Assembly: GCF_040957575.1 (NCBI RefSeq)
Contig: NZ_CP162601.1
Span: forward strand, 1,736,001-1,800,000
Direction: 5' to 3'
DNA: 64,000 nt
DNA from: Vibrio sp. HB236076
Lineage (GTDB): Bacteria > Pseudomonadota > Gammaproteobacteria > Enterobacterales > Vibrionaceae
The notes beneath the pieces were generated by a model. The model was not told the origin of the DNA and ran no database searches. It saw only the letters and a list, made by a program, of their open reading frames with translations. The translations under genes and the position numbers were made by a program. Of this stretch, positions 36,815 to 45,465 are shown piece after piece (position 1 is the first letter of the stretch; the number at the start of each line of letters is the position of its first letter).

Positions 36815-37001
36815 GACAAGCGTTTTTCACTCTCAACAAATGTGAGCAGGCATACTAACTGATCGTATCCATAACTGCTAGCCATTTGTTTTATTTCCAT
36901 TCCTTGACGTCACTCTCCTCGCTCAACGCAAATAAAGCGAACAACGCCTTGTGCCTTTTTATGGCCAAGCTTATCAAGCAGGCTCTGGGCATTGCTAAAA
37001 T

Positions 37002-37027
37002 AACGGCTTAGTTCACACTAAGCCGTT
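37002..37027 (-). terminator. Terminator of the 37076 barrel gene
   Basis: AACGGCTTAG (37002-37011) and CTAAGCCGTT (37018-37027), 6-nt loop; on the minus strand ATTTTA follows. Confidence 0.8.
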
Positions 37028-37075
37028 GCTGTCATATTCAACCTTGCCAAGCGGCCTTGTTAGCAAAGCGCTGGC

Positions 37076-37624
37076 TTAGTAAAACTTGTAAATGACGTTG
37101 ATATTGGCGCCCCAAATTGATACGTCATCTTGATCGTAAACCCTCAAGACTTCAAAGTGCGCTTCTAACGGCGTGTCGTTTTTGACCGCCAAGCCCACCC
37201 CATATTGGAAGTCATTATCGCTGGTGTACTCCCCATTGTATTCGGCACGCAAATGGGCATAACCACCAAGAGCATAAGCCTCAACGTTCTCCGTCACGGG
37301 TAAAATCACTTTTGCCAACGCACTGAGGCTGCGATCTAAAGCGGCACTCTCACCGCTGACACTGCCTTCGCTTGCCGATTTATAACCTCGGACATCCAAG
37401 GCCAAGTTATCGTTAAAGCGATAGCCCACTAATGCGCCGATCATATAGTGATTAAACCTTTGGTGATCGCCTAAATCCGATTCGATAAAAGTGCCACTCA
37501 CACCGGTATACAAATACGACTCTTCACTTTGTGGGGCAAAGGCTTGATAGGTTGGCTCTTCAGCCAACGCGTATGGACTCGCGCAGGCTAATGCTGCACA
37601 GAATAACCACTGCTGACGTTTCAT
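37076..37624 (-). CDS. Outer-membrane beta-barrel protein
   Basis: 182 residues with signal peptide MKRQQWLFCAALACASPYALA. Alternating strands (YLYTGVSGTFIES, MIGALVGYRFNDNLALDVRGY, VEAYALGGYAHLRAEY, FQYGVGLAVK) and a terminal ANINVIYKFY strand ending in an aromatic residue point to an eight-stranded barrel of the OmpA-N/OmpX-like type. A GTCAGGG/CCCTGAC inverted repeat (37651-37683) lies in its 5' leader. Confidence 0.78.
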   Translation of the reverse strand: MKRQQWLFCAALACASPYALAEEPTYQAFAPQSEESYLYTGVSGTFIESDLGDHQRFNHYMIGALVGYRFNDNLALDVRGYKSASEGSVSGESAALDRSLSALAKVILPVTENVEAYALGGYAHLRAEYNGEYTSDNDFQYGVGLAVKNDTPLEAHFEVLRVYDQDDVSIWGANINVIYKFY

Positions 37625-37726
37625 AATTTTCCTTTTTTAATGTAATAACCGTCAGGGCGTTTATGGTTTTTATCTTCCCTGACAAAATAACGGTATTAAA
37701 TACCAAATAACGCTTTCCACCTATAA

Positions 37727-37770
37727 AAAGCTCGATATCAGCGATAAAAAACGGCTCAATATCGAGCTTT
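37727..37770 (-). terminator. Terminator of ydiJ
   Basis: AAAGCTCGATAT (37727-37738) and ATATCGAGCTTT (37759-37770) form a 12-bp stem with a 20-nt loop; on the minus strand the stem runs into TTTTTATAG. A smaller hairpin (CAGTTG/CAACTG) lies closer to the stop. Confidence 0.75.
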
Positions 37771-37848
37771 GTTGCTGTGCGGTAAAACCAAAGTACGGCC
37801 CAGTTGGCACAACAACTGAGCACGTTAAACGGCTAAGCTCTTAAGCCA

Positions 37849-40800
37849 TCACAAGTAGCTCAATAAGGCTTGTAATGGATGTCGTACCGACACCTGCTCA
37901 AAGCGTTTTACTTGACTGCGACACGAATAGCCTGTCACCAAACAGCGTGTCGGATCTAACGTTGCTAAGTTTGGTTGCCAACTCAATTGATAGATGTCTT
38001 TTGAATAAGCCAATTTGTCCTGTTCATGACCAAAGGTTCCCGCCATACCACAGCACCCCACAGAGATGGGTTGCAAAGTGGCGCCAAAATGAGAGAAAAT
38101 ATGCCCCCACTCTTTTTCGGCATTTGGCAATTGCGTTTTTTCAGTGCAGTGTGAGAACAAATACCACGGCGTGTCTTGGTGCTGGCTTGCGCAGGCTGGC
38201 ACCGGCAGTTGCGCAAGACGCGGATACAACCACTCATGGACCGATAACACCGTGAAATCCCCGCGTTGCTGTTGCAATATTTGCTGGTATTCGTCTCGGT
38301 AACACAAGACCGTCGCCGGATCGACCCCCACCATAGGAATGTTCAATTGCGCAACTTGCTGTAAAAACTGCGAGGTTTTTTGCGCCGTGGTAGAGAACTT
38401 CTTCAAAAAGCCTTTAACGTGCTGTGCTTTGCCATTGGGGCTAAAAGGCAACACGATCGGCGTTTTACCCAGCTTGGCAGCCAACTCGACAAAATCTTCC
38501 ACCAACTGCGCTTCGTAATAACTGGTGAACGGGTCTTGGACGACAATCACATGCTGCTCACGTGCCGTTTCACTGAGCTGACTTAAGCGCAGTAAATCAA
38601 ACTCTTGTGCCGCGCTTTTTTTAAGCCTTACCTTCAGTGTCGGTCGCGAAAGCAAAGGCGCATCGACATAGCCAATGTACTTGGCCATCAGTTTTTGCGT
38701 GCTTGTTTGCTTGAGGATCCCGTTGACCAAGCTTGGCATACGCGCCATGAAAGGTAACATCTGCTCGATATTGGCCACTAAATGGTCTTTAACTGGCCGA
38801 GCATAGCGGCTGTGATACACATTGAGAAAGCGCGCTCGAAAATTGGGCACATCAACTTTGATCGGACATTGAGTTGCACAGGCTTTACAGGCCAAGCAAC
38901 CGCTCATGGCCTCATAAACCTCATGAGAAAAATCGTACTCATGACGTTGATTGATCCGATTTCGCACTCGGTCTAACAGCGATTTCATTGACCATTGGTT
39001 GGTTAAAAGTTGGCGTTCCAAATCGAGAATATCAATGCCCTGCTCCGCCAATTGTCGCAACCATTCCCTGACTAAGCCCGCCCGGCCCTTGGGTGAGTGG
39101 CGACGATCCGCCATCACTTTCATCGATGGACACATAGGTGACGACGTATCGTAATTAAAACACAATCCATTGCCATTGCAGTCCATCGCCCCGGAGTAGC
39201 TCTCTCTCACTTCGATCGGGATTTGTCGGTCGTAGTAACCGCGCTTGGTGGCACTGACTTTCACTAACTCAGCATGAGAGTCAAATGGCGTACAGATTTT
39301 ACCCGGGTTCATTTTGTTATCGGGATCAAAGGCCGCTTTAACCCGTCGCAACTGAGCAAATAATTCGTCGCCAAAAAAAGCCGGTCCGTATTCAGAGCGA
39401 TAGCCTTTGCCGTGTTCTCCCCACATTAAACCGCCGTATTTGGCGACCAACTCAACCACTTGGTCAGAAATGGATTGCATCAATAATTCTTGCTCGGGAT
39501 CGCACAAATCAAGCGCAGGGCGCACGTGAAGTACCCCCGCGTCTACGTGGCCAAACATGCCATAATTGAGCTGATGCTGATCGAGCAACTGACGAAACTC
39601 AACGATAAAATCCGCCAGATTTTCCGGTGGTACACAAGTATCTTCGGTAAATGGCACTGGTTTCGCTCGGCCTTTCGCCGCGCCTAATAGCCCTACGGCT
39701 TTTTTGCGCATGTTGTAAATGCGGCCGATACTGGCTAAATCGTGGCACACTTGATAACCGATGATACCCGCCTGTTCGGCCGCCATCATGTCATCGAGTT
39801 GCGTGGTCAATGCAACAACTTGCGCTTGTATCGCATCGTGGTCTTGGCCGGCAAACTCAACAATATTAATCCCCAGCATTTCTTGGTCCGGTACGTCTGC
39901 CAGCAACTCCGACACCGAATGCCAAACAATGTCACTCTTGGCGAGATTGAGTACTTTCGAGTCGATGGTTTCCACCGACAGCGCCTGTGCTTGCACCATG
40001 AAAGGCGCGTTGCGAAGCGCTGCATCAAAAGAGTTGTATTTGACATTGACCAGTGTCCTCACCTTGGGAATCGGCGTGATATTCAATGTCGCCTGGGTAA
40101 TGATCGCCAACGTTCCTTCTGACCCACACAATACTCGGGTCAAGTCAAAACAATCTTGTTCGACATCAAGGGCATTTTTAAGATCATAACCGGTCAAAAA
40201 ACGATTCAACGGGGGGAATTTTTCTTCGATAAGCGGCCGAAACTCTCGGCAAATTGCCTCAGTAACACGCTTAGCAACCGCGGCATAATTATCGTCATCG
40301 GTATTTTCAAGTTGGCGAGTTCGATGATCCGTTTCCAGAGTCGACCCATCGGCCAACACCGCTTTGACCGATAAAACGTGATCCGATGTTTTGCCGTACT
40401 TTAACGACCCCTGGCCCGAAGCATCGGTATTGATCATACCGCCTATTGTCGCTCGGTTACTGGTCGATAACTCTGGAGAAAAGAAATAACCATAAGGTCG
40501 CAGCGCATCATTCAGTTGGTCTTTGACAACCCCCGTTTGCACTTTAACCCAACCTTGCTCTGGATTAATGTCAATAATTTGGTTCATGTAGCGCGAGAGA
40601 TCGACCACTATCCCCGGAGTTAAAGATTGACCGTTGGTGCCAGTCCCCCCGCCACGAGGCGAAAAGGTCAAGGTTTTAAATTGCTCGTCATTGCCCACCG
40701 AGGTCAAGATTTCCACGTCGCGATGGTGGCGGGGAAACAGCACCGCTTGCGGTAACTGTTGATAAACACTGTTGTCTGTAGCCACCGAGAAACGACTGGC

Positions 40801-40905
40801 GTACTGGGTTTCGACATCGCCGCTAAAACCGGCATTTTGCAACGCCTCGAGATAGTTTTGCGTTAACGGTTCAATGCCAGTAACGGAGTTTAATTGGGGT
40901 AACAT
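37849..40905 (-). CDS. ydiJ: YdiJ-type D-2-hydroxyglutarate dehydrogenase
   Basis: 1018 residues from ATG 40903-40905 (AGGAAG upstream), the same length as E. coli YdiJ. N-terminal PCMH FAD domain (SPRGGGTGTNGQSL, GGMINTDASGQGSLKYG), FAD-linked oxidase C-terminal domain (FGHVDAGVLHVRP, WGEHGKGYRSEYG), then an Fe-S part with CLACKACATQCPIKVD and a CCG-type cysteine region (GCCGMAGTFGHE). It oxidises D-2-hydroxyglutarate, the side product of SerA, to 2-oxoglutarate; serC also lies in this window. Confidence 0.93.
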   Translation of the reverse strand: MLPQLNSVTGIEPLTQNYLEALQNAGFSGDVETQYASRFSVATDNSVYQQLPQAVLFPRHHRDVEILTSVGNDEQFKTLTFSPRGGGTGTNGQSLTPGIVVDLSRYMNQIIDINPEQGWVKVQTGVVKDQLNDALRPYGYFFSPELSTSNRATIGGMINTDASGQGSLKYGKTSDHVLSVKAVLADGSTLETDHRTRQLENTDDDNYAAVAKRVTEAICREFRPLIEEKFPPLNRFLTGYDLKNALDVEQDCFDLTRVLCGSEGTLAIITQATLNITPIPKVRTLVNVKYNSFDAALRNAPFMVQAQALSVETIDSKVLNLAKSDIVWHSVSELLADVPDQEMLGINIVEFAGQDHDAIQAQVVALTTQLDDMMAAEQAGIIGYQVCHDLASIGRIYNMRKKAVGLLGAAKGRAKPVPFTEDTCVPPENLADFIVEFRQLLDQHQLNYGMFGHVDAGVLHVRPALDLCDPEQELLMQSISDQVVELVAKYGGLMWGEHGKGYRSEYGPAFFGDELFAQLRRVKAAFDPDNKMNPGKICTPFDSHAELVKVSATKRGYYDRQIPIEVRESYSGAMDCNGNGLCFNYDTSSPMCPSMKVMADRRHSPKGRAGLVREWLRQLAEQGIDILDLERQLLTNQWSMKSLLDRVRNRINQRHEYDFSHEVYEAMSGCLACKACATQCPIKVDVPNFRARFLNVYHSRYARPVKDHLVANIEQMLPFMARMPSLVNGILKQTSTQKLMAKYIGYVDAPLLSRPTLKVRLKKSAAQEFDLLRLSQLSETAREQHVIVVQDPFTSYYEAQLVEDFVELAAKLGKTPIVLPFSPNGKAQHVKGFLKKFSTTAQKTSQFLQQVAQLNIPMVGVDPATVLCYRDEYQQILQQQRGDFTVLSVHEWLYPRLAQLPVPACASQHQDTPWYLFSHCTEKTQLPNAEKEWGHIFSHFGATLQPISVGCCGMAGTFGHEQDKLAYSKDIYQLSWQPNLATLDPTRCLVTGYSCRSQVKRFEQVSVRHPLQALLSYL

Positions 40906-41102
40906 TTGCTTCCTGCCTATAAGTGACTGATAAAAAAAACAGCCACACAACTATTTATTCGTTTTTTGCTCTATATCACTTTACAACATTTAAAAATGGG
41001 TTCAAAACACATTATCCCGGCAAAAAATCAAATAACGCTTTTCTTTTGCCTAACGACATCATTAAATGCCAGTAAACCTTGTTCACTTTTACGAGTTTTA
41101 TC

Positions 41103-41777
41103 ATGAAAAAAAATAAAATAATTACCACTGAGGATATTTTACTCAAATTGTGTCAATCGGTCTCAACCGTTTTGACTGAAGCAACCCAGTCCCCGGTGAC
41201 CTACTCGGCGATGGTGCAAAAAATCACCAAAACCAGCTTAAAACCCGATTTTGGTTGTTTTGTATTGTTTGATGGGGGCTTTTCGGGGTTGGTTGTGATC
41301 AATTTTACCGCCAAATCGGCTCTCGAAATATACACCAATTACATGCGTCATATGGGGATGCCCGAAGAAGAGTTAGCCATTTTACACACCTCAGATGAAG
41401 TAGGTGATGTATTGGGTGAATTGATGAATCAATTAGTGGGTGACTTCACGAGTAAAGTGCGCAAAGAGTTACAAACTAACATTACTCAAAACCAACCCAA
41501 AATGCTGTCAATCAATAAACAAGTGGTGCTACAAGTCGACACCAATTTGGATCGCCCACAAGCGCGAAGAGTCACCTTCTCAACAGAAAACAATCAAATT
41601 TTTTATCTCGAATTGGCGATGGACAAGACCGAGTTTATCCAGCTCGAAGAGTTTGACATTGAAGAAGACCAAACACCAGACGACATCATCGAACAAGCTC
41701 AGCGCAAACAGCAAGCCAAACACTCAACGTCTCAACCGGATGATGCCGATGACCTGCTCAATCAACTGGGTATATAA
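41103..41777 (+). CDS. DUF3334 protein with CheC/CheX phosphatase signature
   Basis: 224 residues from ATG 41103; the ORF's earlier start lacks support. The family is known as DUF3334 in Vibrio and relatives. Residues 102-132 read D102-x3-E106-x2-N109-x22-P132 (DVLGELMNQ ... QNQP), exactly the signature of CheC/CheX/FliY CheY-P phosphatases. The N-terminal part (YSAMVQKITK, GFSGLVVINF) also fits the CheX fold of strands flanking that helix. The tail beyond residue ~185 is acidic and Gln-rich. No chemotaxis gene is adjacent. Inference: a stand-alone response-regulator phosphatase or a derived protein. Confidence 0.72.
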   Translation: MKKNKIITTEDILLKLCQSVSTVLTEATQSPVTYSAMVQKITKTSLKPDFGCFVLFDGGFSGLVVINFTAKSALEIYTNYMRHMGMPEEELAILHTSDEVGDVLGELMNQLVGDFTSKVRKELQTNITQNQPKMLSINKQVVLQVDTNLDRPQARRVTFSTENNQIFYLELAMDKTEFIQLEEFDIEEDQTPDDIIEQAQRKQQAKHSTSQPDDADDLLNQLGI

Positions 41778-42107
41778 CCAACCACTAAATTGATAAGCCT
41801 CGCTTCTCTTTGGCAGTCATAGAAAACCAAATCGTTACGCTGATTCTATTACTGCCTTTTTAACCCTTAACACCAATCTCGTCGCACGCACACCAACCGC
41901 GTATCGCCTCTAATTAGCGCTCATCAGATTGTGAACGCCTTTTCTTCGCGGCGTGCACGTTTACCGATCACGGCCTGATCTGACAACACAAATCAACCCG
42001 ATTTTCCCTACTGAACTCTCAGCAATGGAGATTGGTGATTTTGTTTTTGTGCTTATCGCGATAGAATATGCGACTTATTTTTAAAGCGCCTGATGACTTG
42101 GTAGACG
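41778..42107. other. 330-bp gap without recognised feature
   Basis: Between the DUF3334 and DUF2786 genes. I see no convincing hairpin with T-run, RNA gene or open frame on either strand; it presumably holds the DUF2786 promoter (weak TAGAAT at 42062-42067). Confidence 0.4.
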
Positions 42108-42797
42108 ATGGACAAACAAAAAGCCCTCAAAAAAATTGCAAAATGTCTCGAGTTAGGAAACTCGGCGAATGTGAATGAAGCCGCAAGTGCGATCAAAATG
42201 GCTCATAGCCTCATGGCCAAATACGGCTTGAGTGCCGATGATATTGAATTCATCAAAATGGGCAAAACCCAGTCGACGCATCTTTTACCGGCCAATATCG
42301 GTCAATCTATCTTGCGAATTATTCGCGGTATCAATACCAAATTTGGCGTTGAAGCTGTATTGCTCAATCACAAAGGGCTCAAGCGGTGTGAGTTCATTGG
42401 CGAGGCCGACCGAGCCATTTTTGCTGCTTTTGCTTTTGATATTATTTATCGTGAAATGAATGAGCAAACTGGACAATTTCGCAACAGTTTTGCCGGTTCA
42501 GGTACCCATAACAGTGAAGTCACTCGCCGGGTGAACTCCTTTGTTTCCGGTTGGATTGAAGGTGCATTGGAGAAATTACCCGAAATTGCCCCCGACAAAG
42601 ACTCGAGTAATTCGATCAATAATTACATTGATAAAGAATTTAAAAACATCGACCGAGAGACGTTCAAAAAGCAATTGAAAGAAGCAATGAAAAACCTAAC
42701 TGAAGATTATGAAGTCGGGTTAAAAAAAGGTCGCCGAGTTTCTGTGAGCCGACCCATCGATGGCGAAAAACAAAAACAGCAATTAACAAAACGTTGA
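42108..42797 (+). CDS. DUF2786 domain protein
   Basis: 229 residues. The N-terminal 40 residues (KALKKIAKCLELGNSANVNEAASAIKMAHSLMAKYGLS) are the DUF2786 signature, followed by a domain with GEADRAIFAAFAFDIIYREM and SGTHNSEVTRRVNSFVSGWIEGA. The C-terminus is a basic helix. DUF2786 proteins occur in phages, plasmids and Vibrio chromosomes; function unknown. No mobile element borders are visible here. Confidence 0.8.
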   Translation: MDKQKALKKIAKCLELGNSANVNEAASAIKMAHSLMAKYGLSADDIEFIKMGKTQSTHLLPANIGQSILRIIRGINTKFGVEAVLLNHKGLKRCEFIGEADRAIFAAFAFDIIYREMNEQTGQFRNSFAGSGTHNSEVTRRVNSFVSGWIEGALEKLPEIAPDKDSSNSINNYIDKEFKNIDRETFKKQLKEAMKNLTEDYEVGLKKGRRVSVSRPIDGEKQKQQLTKR

Positions 42798-42867
42798 TTT
42801 TACTTACCGATTCTTGATCTATACTAATAATCAATGATTAAGTCTCGCTAATTAAAAGGAACAAATA

Positions 42868-43530
42868 ATGAAAGCATTAGCCGTCAGCTTAGCTTGTGTG
42901 TTGTCGCTGTCAGCGTGTACCACACAAAGACAAAATGCCACGACTGGAGAAAGTGAAACCAACTCAGCTACGACCGGCGCCTTTATTGGCGCTATCGCTG
43001 GAGCGGTTGTCGGTGTGGCGTCGTCATCAAAAAGTGACCGAGGTAAAGGTGCGTTAATTGGTGCGGCCAGTGGCGCTGCGATTGGTGGCGGCACAGGCTA
43101 CTACCTTGACCAGCAAGAAAAAGAACTGCGCGAGTCTTTACTCAACTCTGGCGTACAAGTCAAACGCGAAGGCGATAACCAGCTGAGCCTGATTATGCAA
43201 AATGGCATCGGCTTTGCAACTAATTCATACCAACTCGACAGTTCCATCCGCAATACCCTTGCTGGCGTCGCCACCATCTTGGTCGAGTACCCAAAAACCA
43301 GTTTAGTGATCGAAGGCTATACCGACAGTACCGGCAGCGATTCGACCAACCAAGTGCTCTCTGAGCGTCGAGCTGAGTCAGTGCGCCAATACCTATTGCA
43401 ACAAGGTGTGGCACCAGGTCGCGCAGTAGCTCGCGGCCTTGGCGAACGCTTTCCAATTTGCACTAACGAGACCTCTTCTGGACGTGCTTGTAACCGCCGT
43501 GTCGAAATTAACATTTTGCCACTCGATTAA
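42868..43530 (+). CDS. OmpA-family lipoprotein (YiaD-like)
   Basis: 220 residues, AAGGAAC before the ATG. Lipoprotein signal MKALAVSLACVLSLSAC, Cys17. A glycine-zipper segment (TGAFIGAIAGAVVGVA, then GAASGAAIGGGTGYY, ~35-82) precedes a C-terminal OmpA peptidoglycan-binding domain with EGYTDSTGSD and NRRVEINI. It would anchor outer membrane to peptidoglycan. A stem (CAGGCAGG/CCTGCCTG, 43548-43571) follows. Confidence 0.88.
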   Translation: MKALAVSLACVLSLSACTTQRQNATTGESETNSATTGAFIGAIAGAVVGVASSSKSDRGKGALIGAASGAAIGGGTGYYLDQQEKELRESLLNSGVQVKREGDNQLSLIMQNGIGFATNSYQLDSSIRNTLAGVATILVEYPKTSLVIEGYTDSTGSDSTNQVLSERRAESVRQYLLQQGVAPGRAVARGLGERFPICTNETSSGRACNRRVEINILPLD

Positions 43531-43719
43531 TCGCAATGCTGTTTTTTCAGGCAGGCTGACTCACCTGCCTGATTTCAAATGTATCGCACATCCATTCACA
43601 GCTAGCCATCGGCGAGTTCTTGCATCAATGGGTTAACCTTTGCGTGAGATGTGCCGTCGCATCGATTCTCACCTCTGTGCTAGTATAGGGTTATCGAACG
43701 CCTACAACATTGATCAAAT

Positions 43720-44676
43720 ATGCCTTTTCACCGTGATGCGTGTCAGCCCTATTTGTGGTTACTCGTCTTTTTTTTAGTCCTGTTGCCTGGTCAACTCCGT
43801 GCCGATGATAGCCAAGCTTGGTTGTTAAAAGGCGAGCAGCAACTCAAGCTCAACAATGACGATGAAGCCATTTATTGGCTAGAAAAAGCGGCAGCACAAC
43901 ACAACGCTAAGGCCCAACAACTGCTCGGGCACTATTACGCAGGTCAACAAGAGTGGCAAAAGGCGATCTTTTATCAACTCCAACAAGCCTTGGACGGCAA
44001 TACACAAGCGTTAATTCAACTCGGACAATGGCTGTCTGTTGTCGACCCGAAGACATTGATAGACCTAGATTGGACCGAAGTACTGTATCGACTTGCCAGT
44101 GATTCCAACCCACAAGCCGAGCCATTGTATAATCAGTGGCTGGAACAAAAATTCAATCAACAGCGTTCCGCCCAGCTCGACAGTGAAATTCAATCTCAGA
44201 TCGCCCCTGTTGCGGCTCCTAACCCGCGCCCAATCGCAACCCCATTGTCTTTTGGGGTTTGGTTGCCCCTTGCCAGCTTTGCCTTGTTTGTGGTTTTAGC
44301 TTTTCTTTTCTGGCGAGTGAGACGCCAGCGCCGCACCGCCCCCTCAGTGCCGACCACAACAACTGATCACGAACAACAACTCATCAAACAAAAGCGCTTA
44401 TTGTTGGCGATGAAAAGTAAGATTACTGAGTTGCAAAAGGAGCTCGAACATCAGAAATCGCAAGCTTCAACTCACCCGCTGTCAGAAGCCTATGCTCTAT
44501 TGGGCTTTGATCAACAAGATGCCCTAACCCTGCAGCAATTAAAAGCCCGCTATAAAATCCTAGCCAAAATTCATCACCCTGACTGTGGCGGCAGTGAACG
44601 GCACATGCAAAAGCTCAACCAAGCCGTTAAAACCTTAGCTCATCACTTAAAAAGCACATCGGTATCTCACCGTTAA
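43720..44676 (+). CDS. Membrane protein with TPR/Sel1 repeats and C-terminal J domain
   Basis: 318 residues. Signal peptide (1-28), then two to three TPR/Sel1-like helical repeats (residues ~33-145, WLLKGEQQLKLNNDDEAIYW, AQQLLGHYYAGQQEWQKAI), a Pro-rich linker, one transmembrane helix (~178-199), a coiled coil (~215-250) and a J domain (~254-312) with HPD at 286-288. The topology predicts TPRs in the periplasm and the J domain in the cytoplasm, where it would stimulate DnaK. No Gly/Phe or zinc domain. Client unknown. Confidence 0.78.
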   Translation: MPFHRDACQPYLWLLVFFLVLLPGQLRADDSQAWLLKGEQQLKLNNDDEAIYWLEKAAAQHNAKAQQLLGHYYAGQQEWQKAIFYQLQQALDGNTQALIQLGQWLSVVDPKTLIDLDWTEVLYRLASDSNPQAEPLYNQWLEQKFNQQRSAQLDSEIQSQIAPVAAPNPRPIATPLSFGVWLPLASFALFVVLAFLFWRVRRQRRTAPSVPTTTTDHEQQLIKQKRLLLAMKSKITELQKELEHQKSQASTHPLSEAYALLGFDQQDALTLQQLKARYKILAKIHHPDCGGSERHMQKLNQAVKTLAHHLKSTSVSHR

Positions 44677-44908
44677 TCTCGGTCTTTTTTAGCGATAATC
44701 CTATACAGTGATCGTTTTTTTGTTCTGGCTTTGAGGCGAGCTTCTAGCCAGAAACATGCCTTTCCGTTCTGAAAGCTCAGCCCAATCTCCCCATACCTCA
44801 ACCCTCGCTTACTGCACTTTGTTTTGCTTCAGATCACAATGTGACCACTTGCGTTGATTATTTGTGCAAATTGGTCATTTTTTACTTGCACAGTGAATCA
44901 AACAGTAA

Positions 44909-44928
44909 TACTGTATAGGTATACAGTA
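44909..44928. promoter_or_regulatory. LexA (SOS) box
   Basis: CTGT-N8-ACAG is met exactly by CTGTATAGGTATACAG (44911-44926), flanked by TA on both sides as in strong SOS boxes. It lies 20 bp before the start of the SulA-like gene. Confidence 0.92.
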
Positions 44929-44947
44929 TGTGAATGGAGACAGCATT

Positions 44948-45322
44948 ATGACTTTTGCAACAACACCTTCTGTTTCGTATGAAATGGCTCACGAAAATCA
45001 TTGCCACGTTCAACTTGTTTGCCAATTAGCCGAACTTTCGCACCATCAGCAATGGGTATTTTTCACTGCGCAATGCCCACGACCGGCGGCAAAGTTACTC
45101 GCTCAACATCAGATCCGTTGTGATCGAGTCGTACACCTATCACCGTCACAGTATGACAGTGAATTTCAAGTTGCAATTAAAGCCATTGAATCACACACTG
45201 CCAGTGCCATCGTTGTCTCCGAACGCCTCAATGAAAACGATAAACAGCAACTCCAACAGCGAGGTGCCTTACACCATTGTCAGGTGTTTTTTCTGCACGA
45301 CCTCTATCGCTCCCTCCATTGA
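44948..45322 (+). CDS. SulA-like SOS cell-division inhibitor
   Basis: 124 residues from ATG 44948, GGAGA upstream. Directly controlled by a consensus LexA box. The layout follows E. coli SulA without its N-terminal tail: Leu-rich helix (VQLVCQLAELSHHQQWVFFT), then LAQHQIRCDRVVHLSPSQ, a helix ending in SHTASAIVVSERLNENDKQQL, and a final strand VFFLHD. SulA binds FtsZ and blocks septation during DNA damage. Sequence identity is low, so the assignment rests on layout and SOS control. Next gene downstream is purC with its own control site. Confidence 0.68.
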   Translation: MTFATTPSVSYEMAHENHCHVQLVCQLAELSHHQQWVFFTAQCPRPAAKLLAQHQIRCDRVVHLSPSQYDSEFQVAIKAIESHTASAIVVSERLNENDKQQLQQRGALHHCQVFFLHDLYRSLH

Positions 45323-45365
45323 TTTGGAGGATATTTAACCAGACTGGATAAAATACTCACAACTG

Positions 45366-45381
45366 AAGCAATCGTTTGCTT
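45366..45381. promoter_or_regulatory. PurR-like operator before purC
   Basis: AAGCAATCGTTTGCTT is a near-perfect palindrome matching 13 of 16 positions of the PurR consensus ACGCAAACGTTTGCGT, 85 bp before the purC start. Confidence 0.72.
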
Positions 45382-45465
45382 TTTTTATGGCATCCAATAG
45401 GGGATTTGTTATCATGGCGCCGTGGTTTCGTTTTTCATCTGTTCTTAACAAGTAGGAAATGTTTC

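Noticed and set aside
42108..42797. DUF2786 gene as a mark of a mobile element or prophage
   Set aside because: No integrase, att-like repeats, tRNA or other phage genes on either side.
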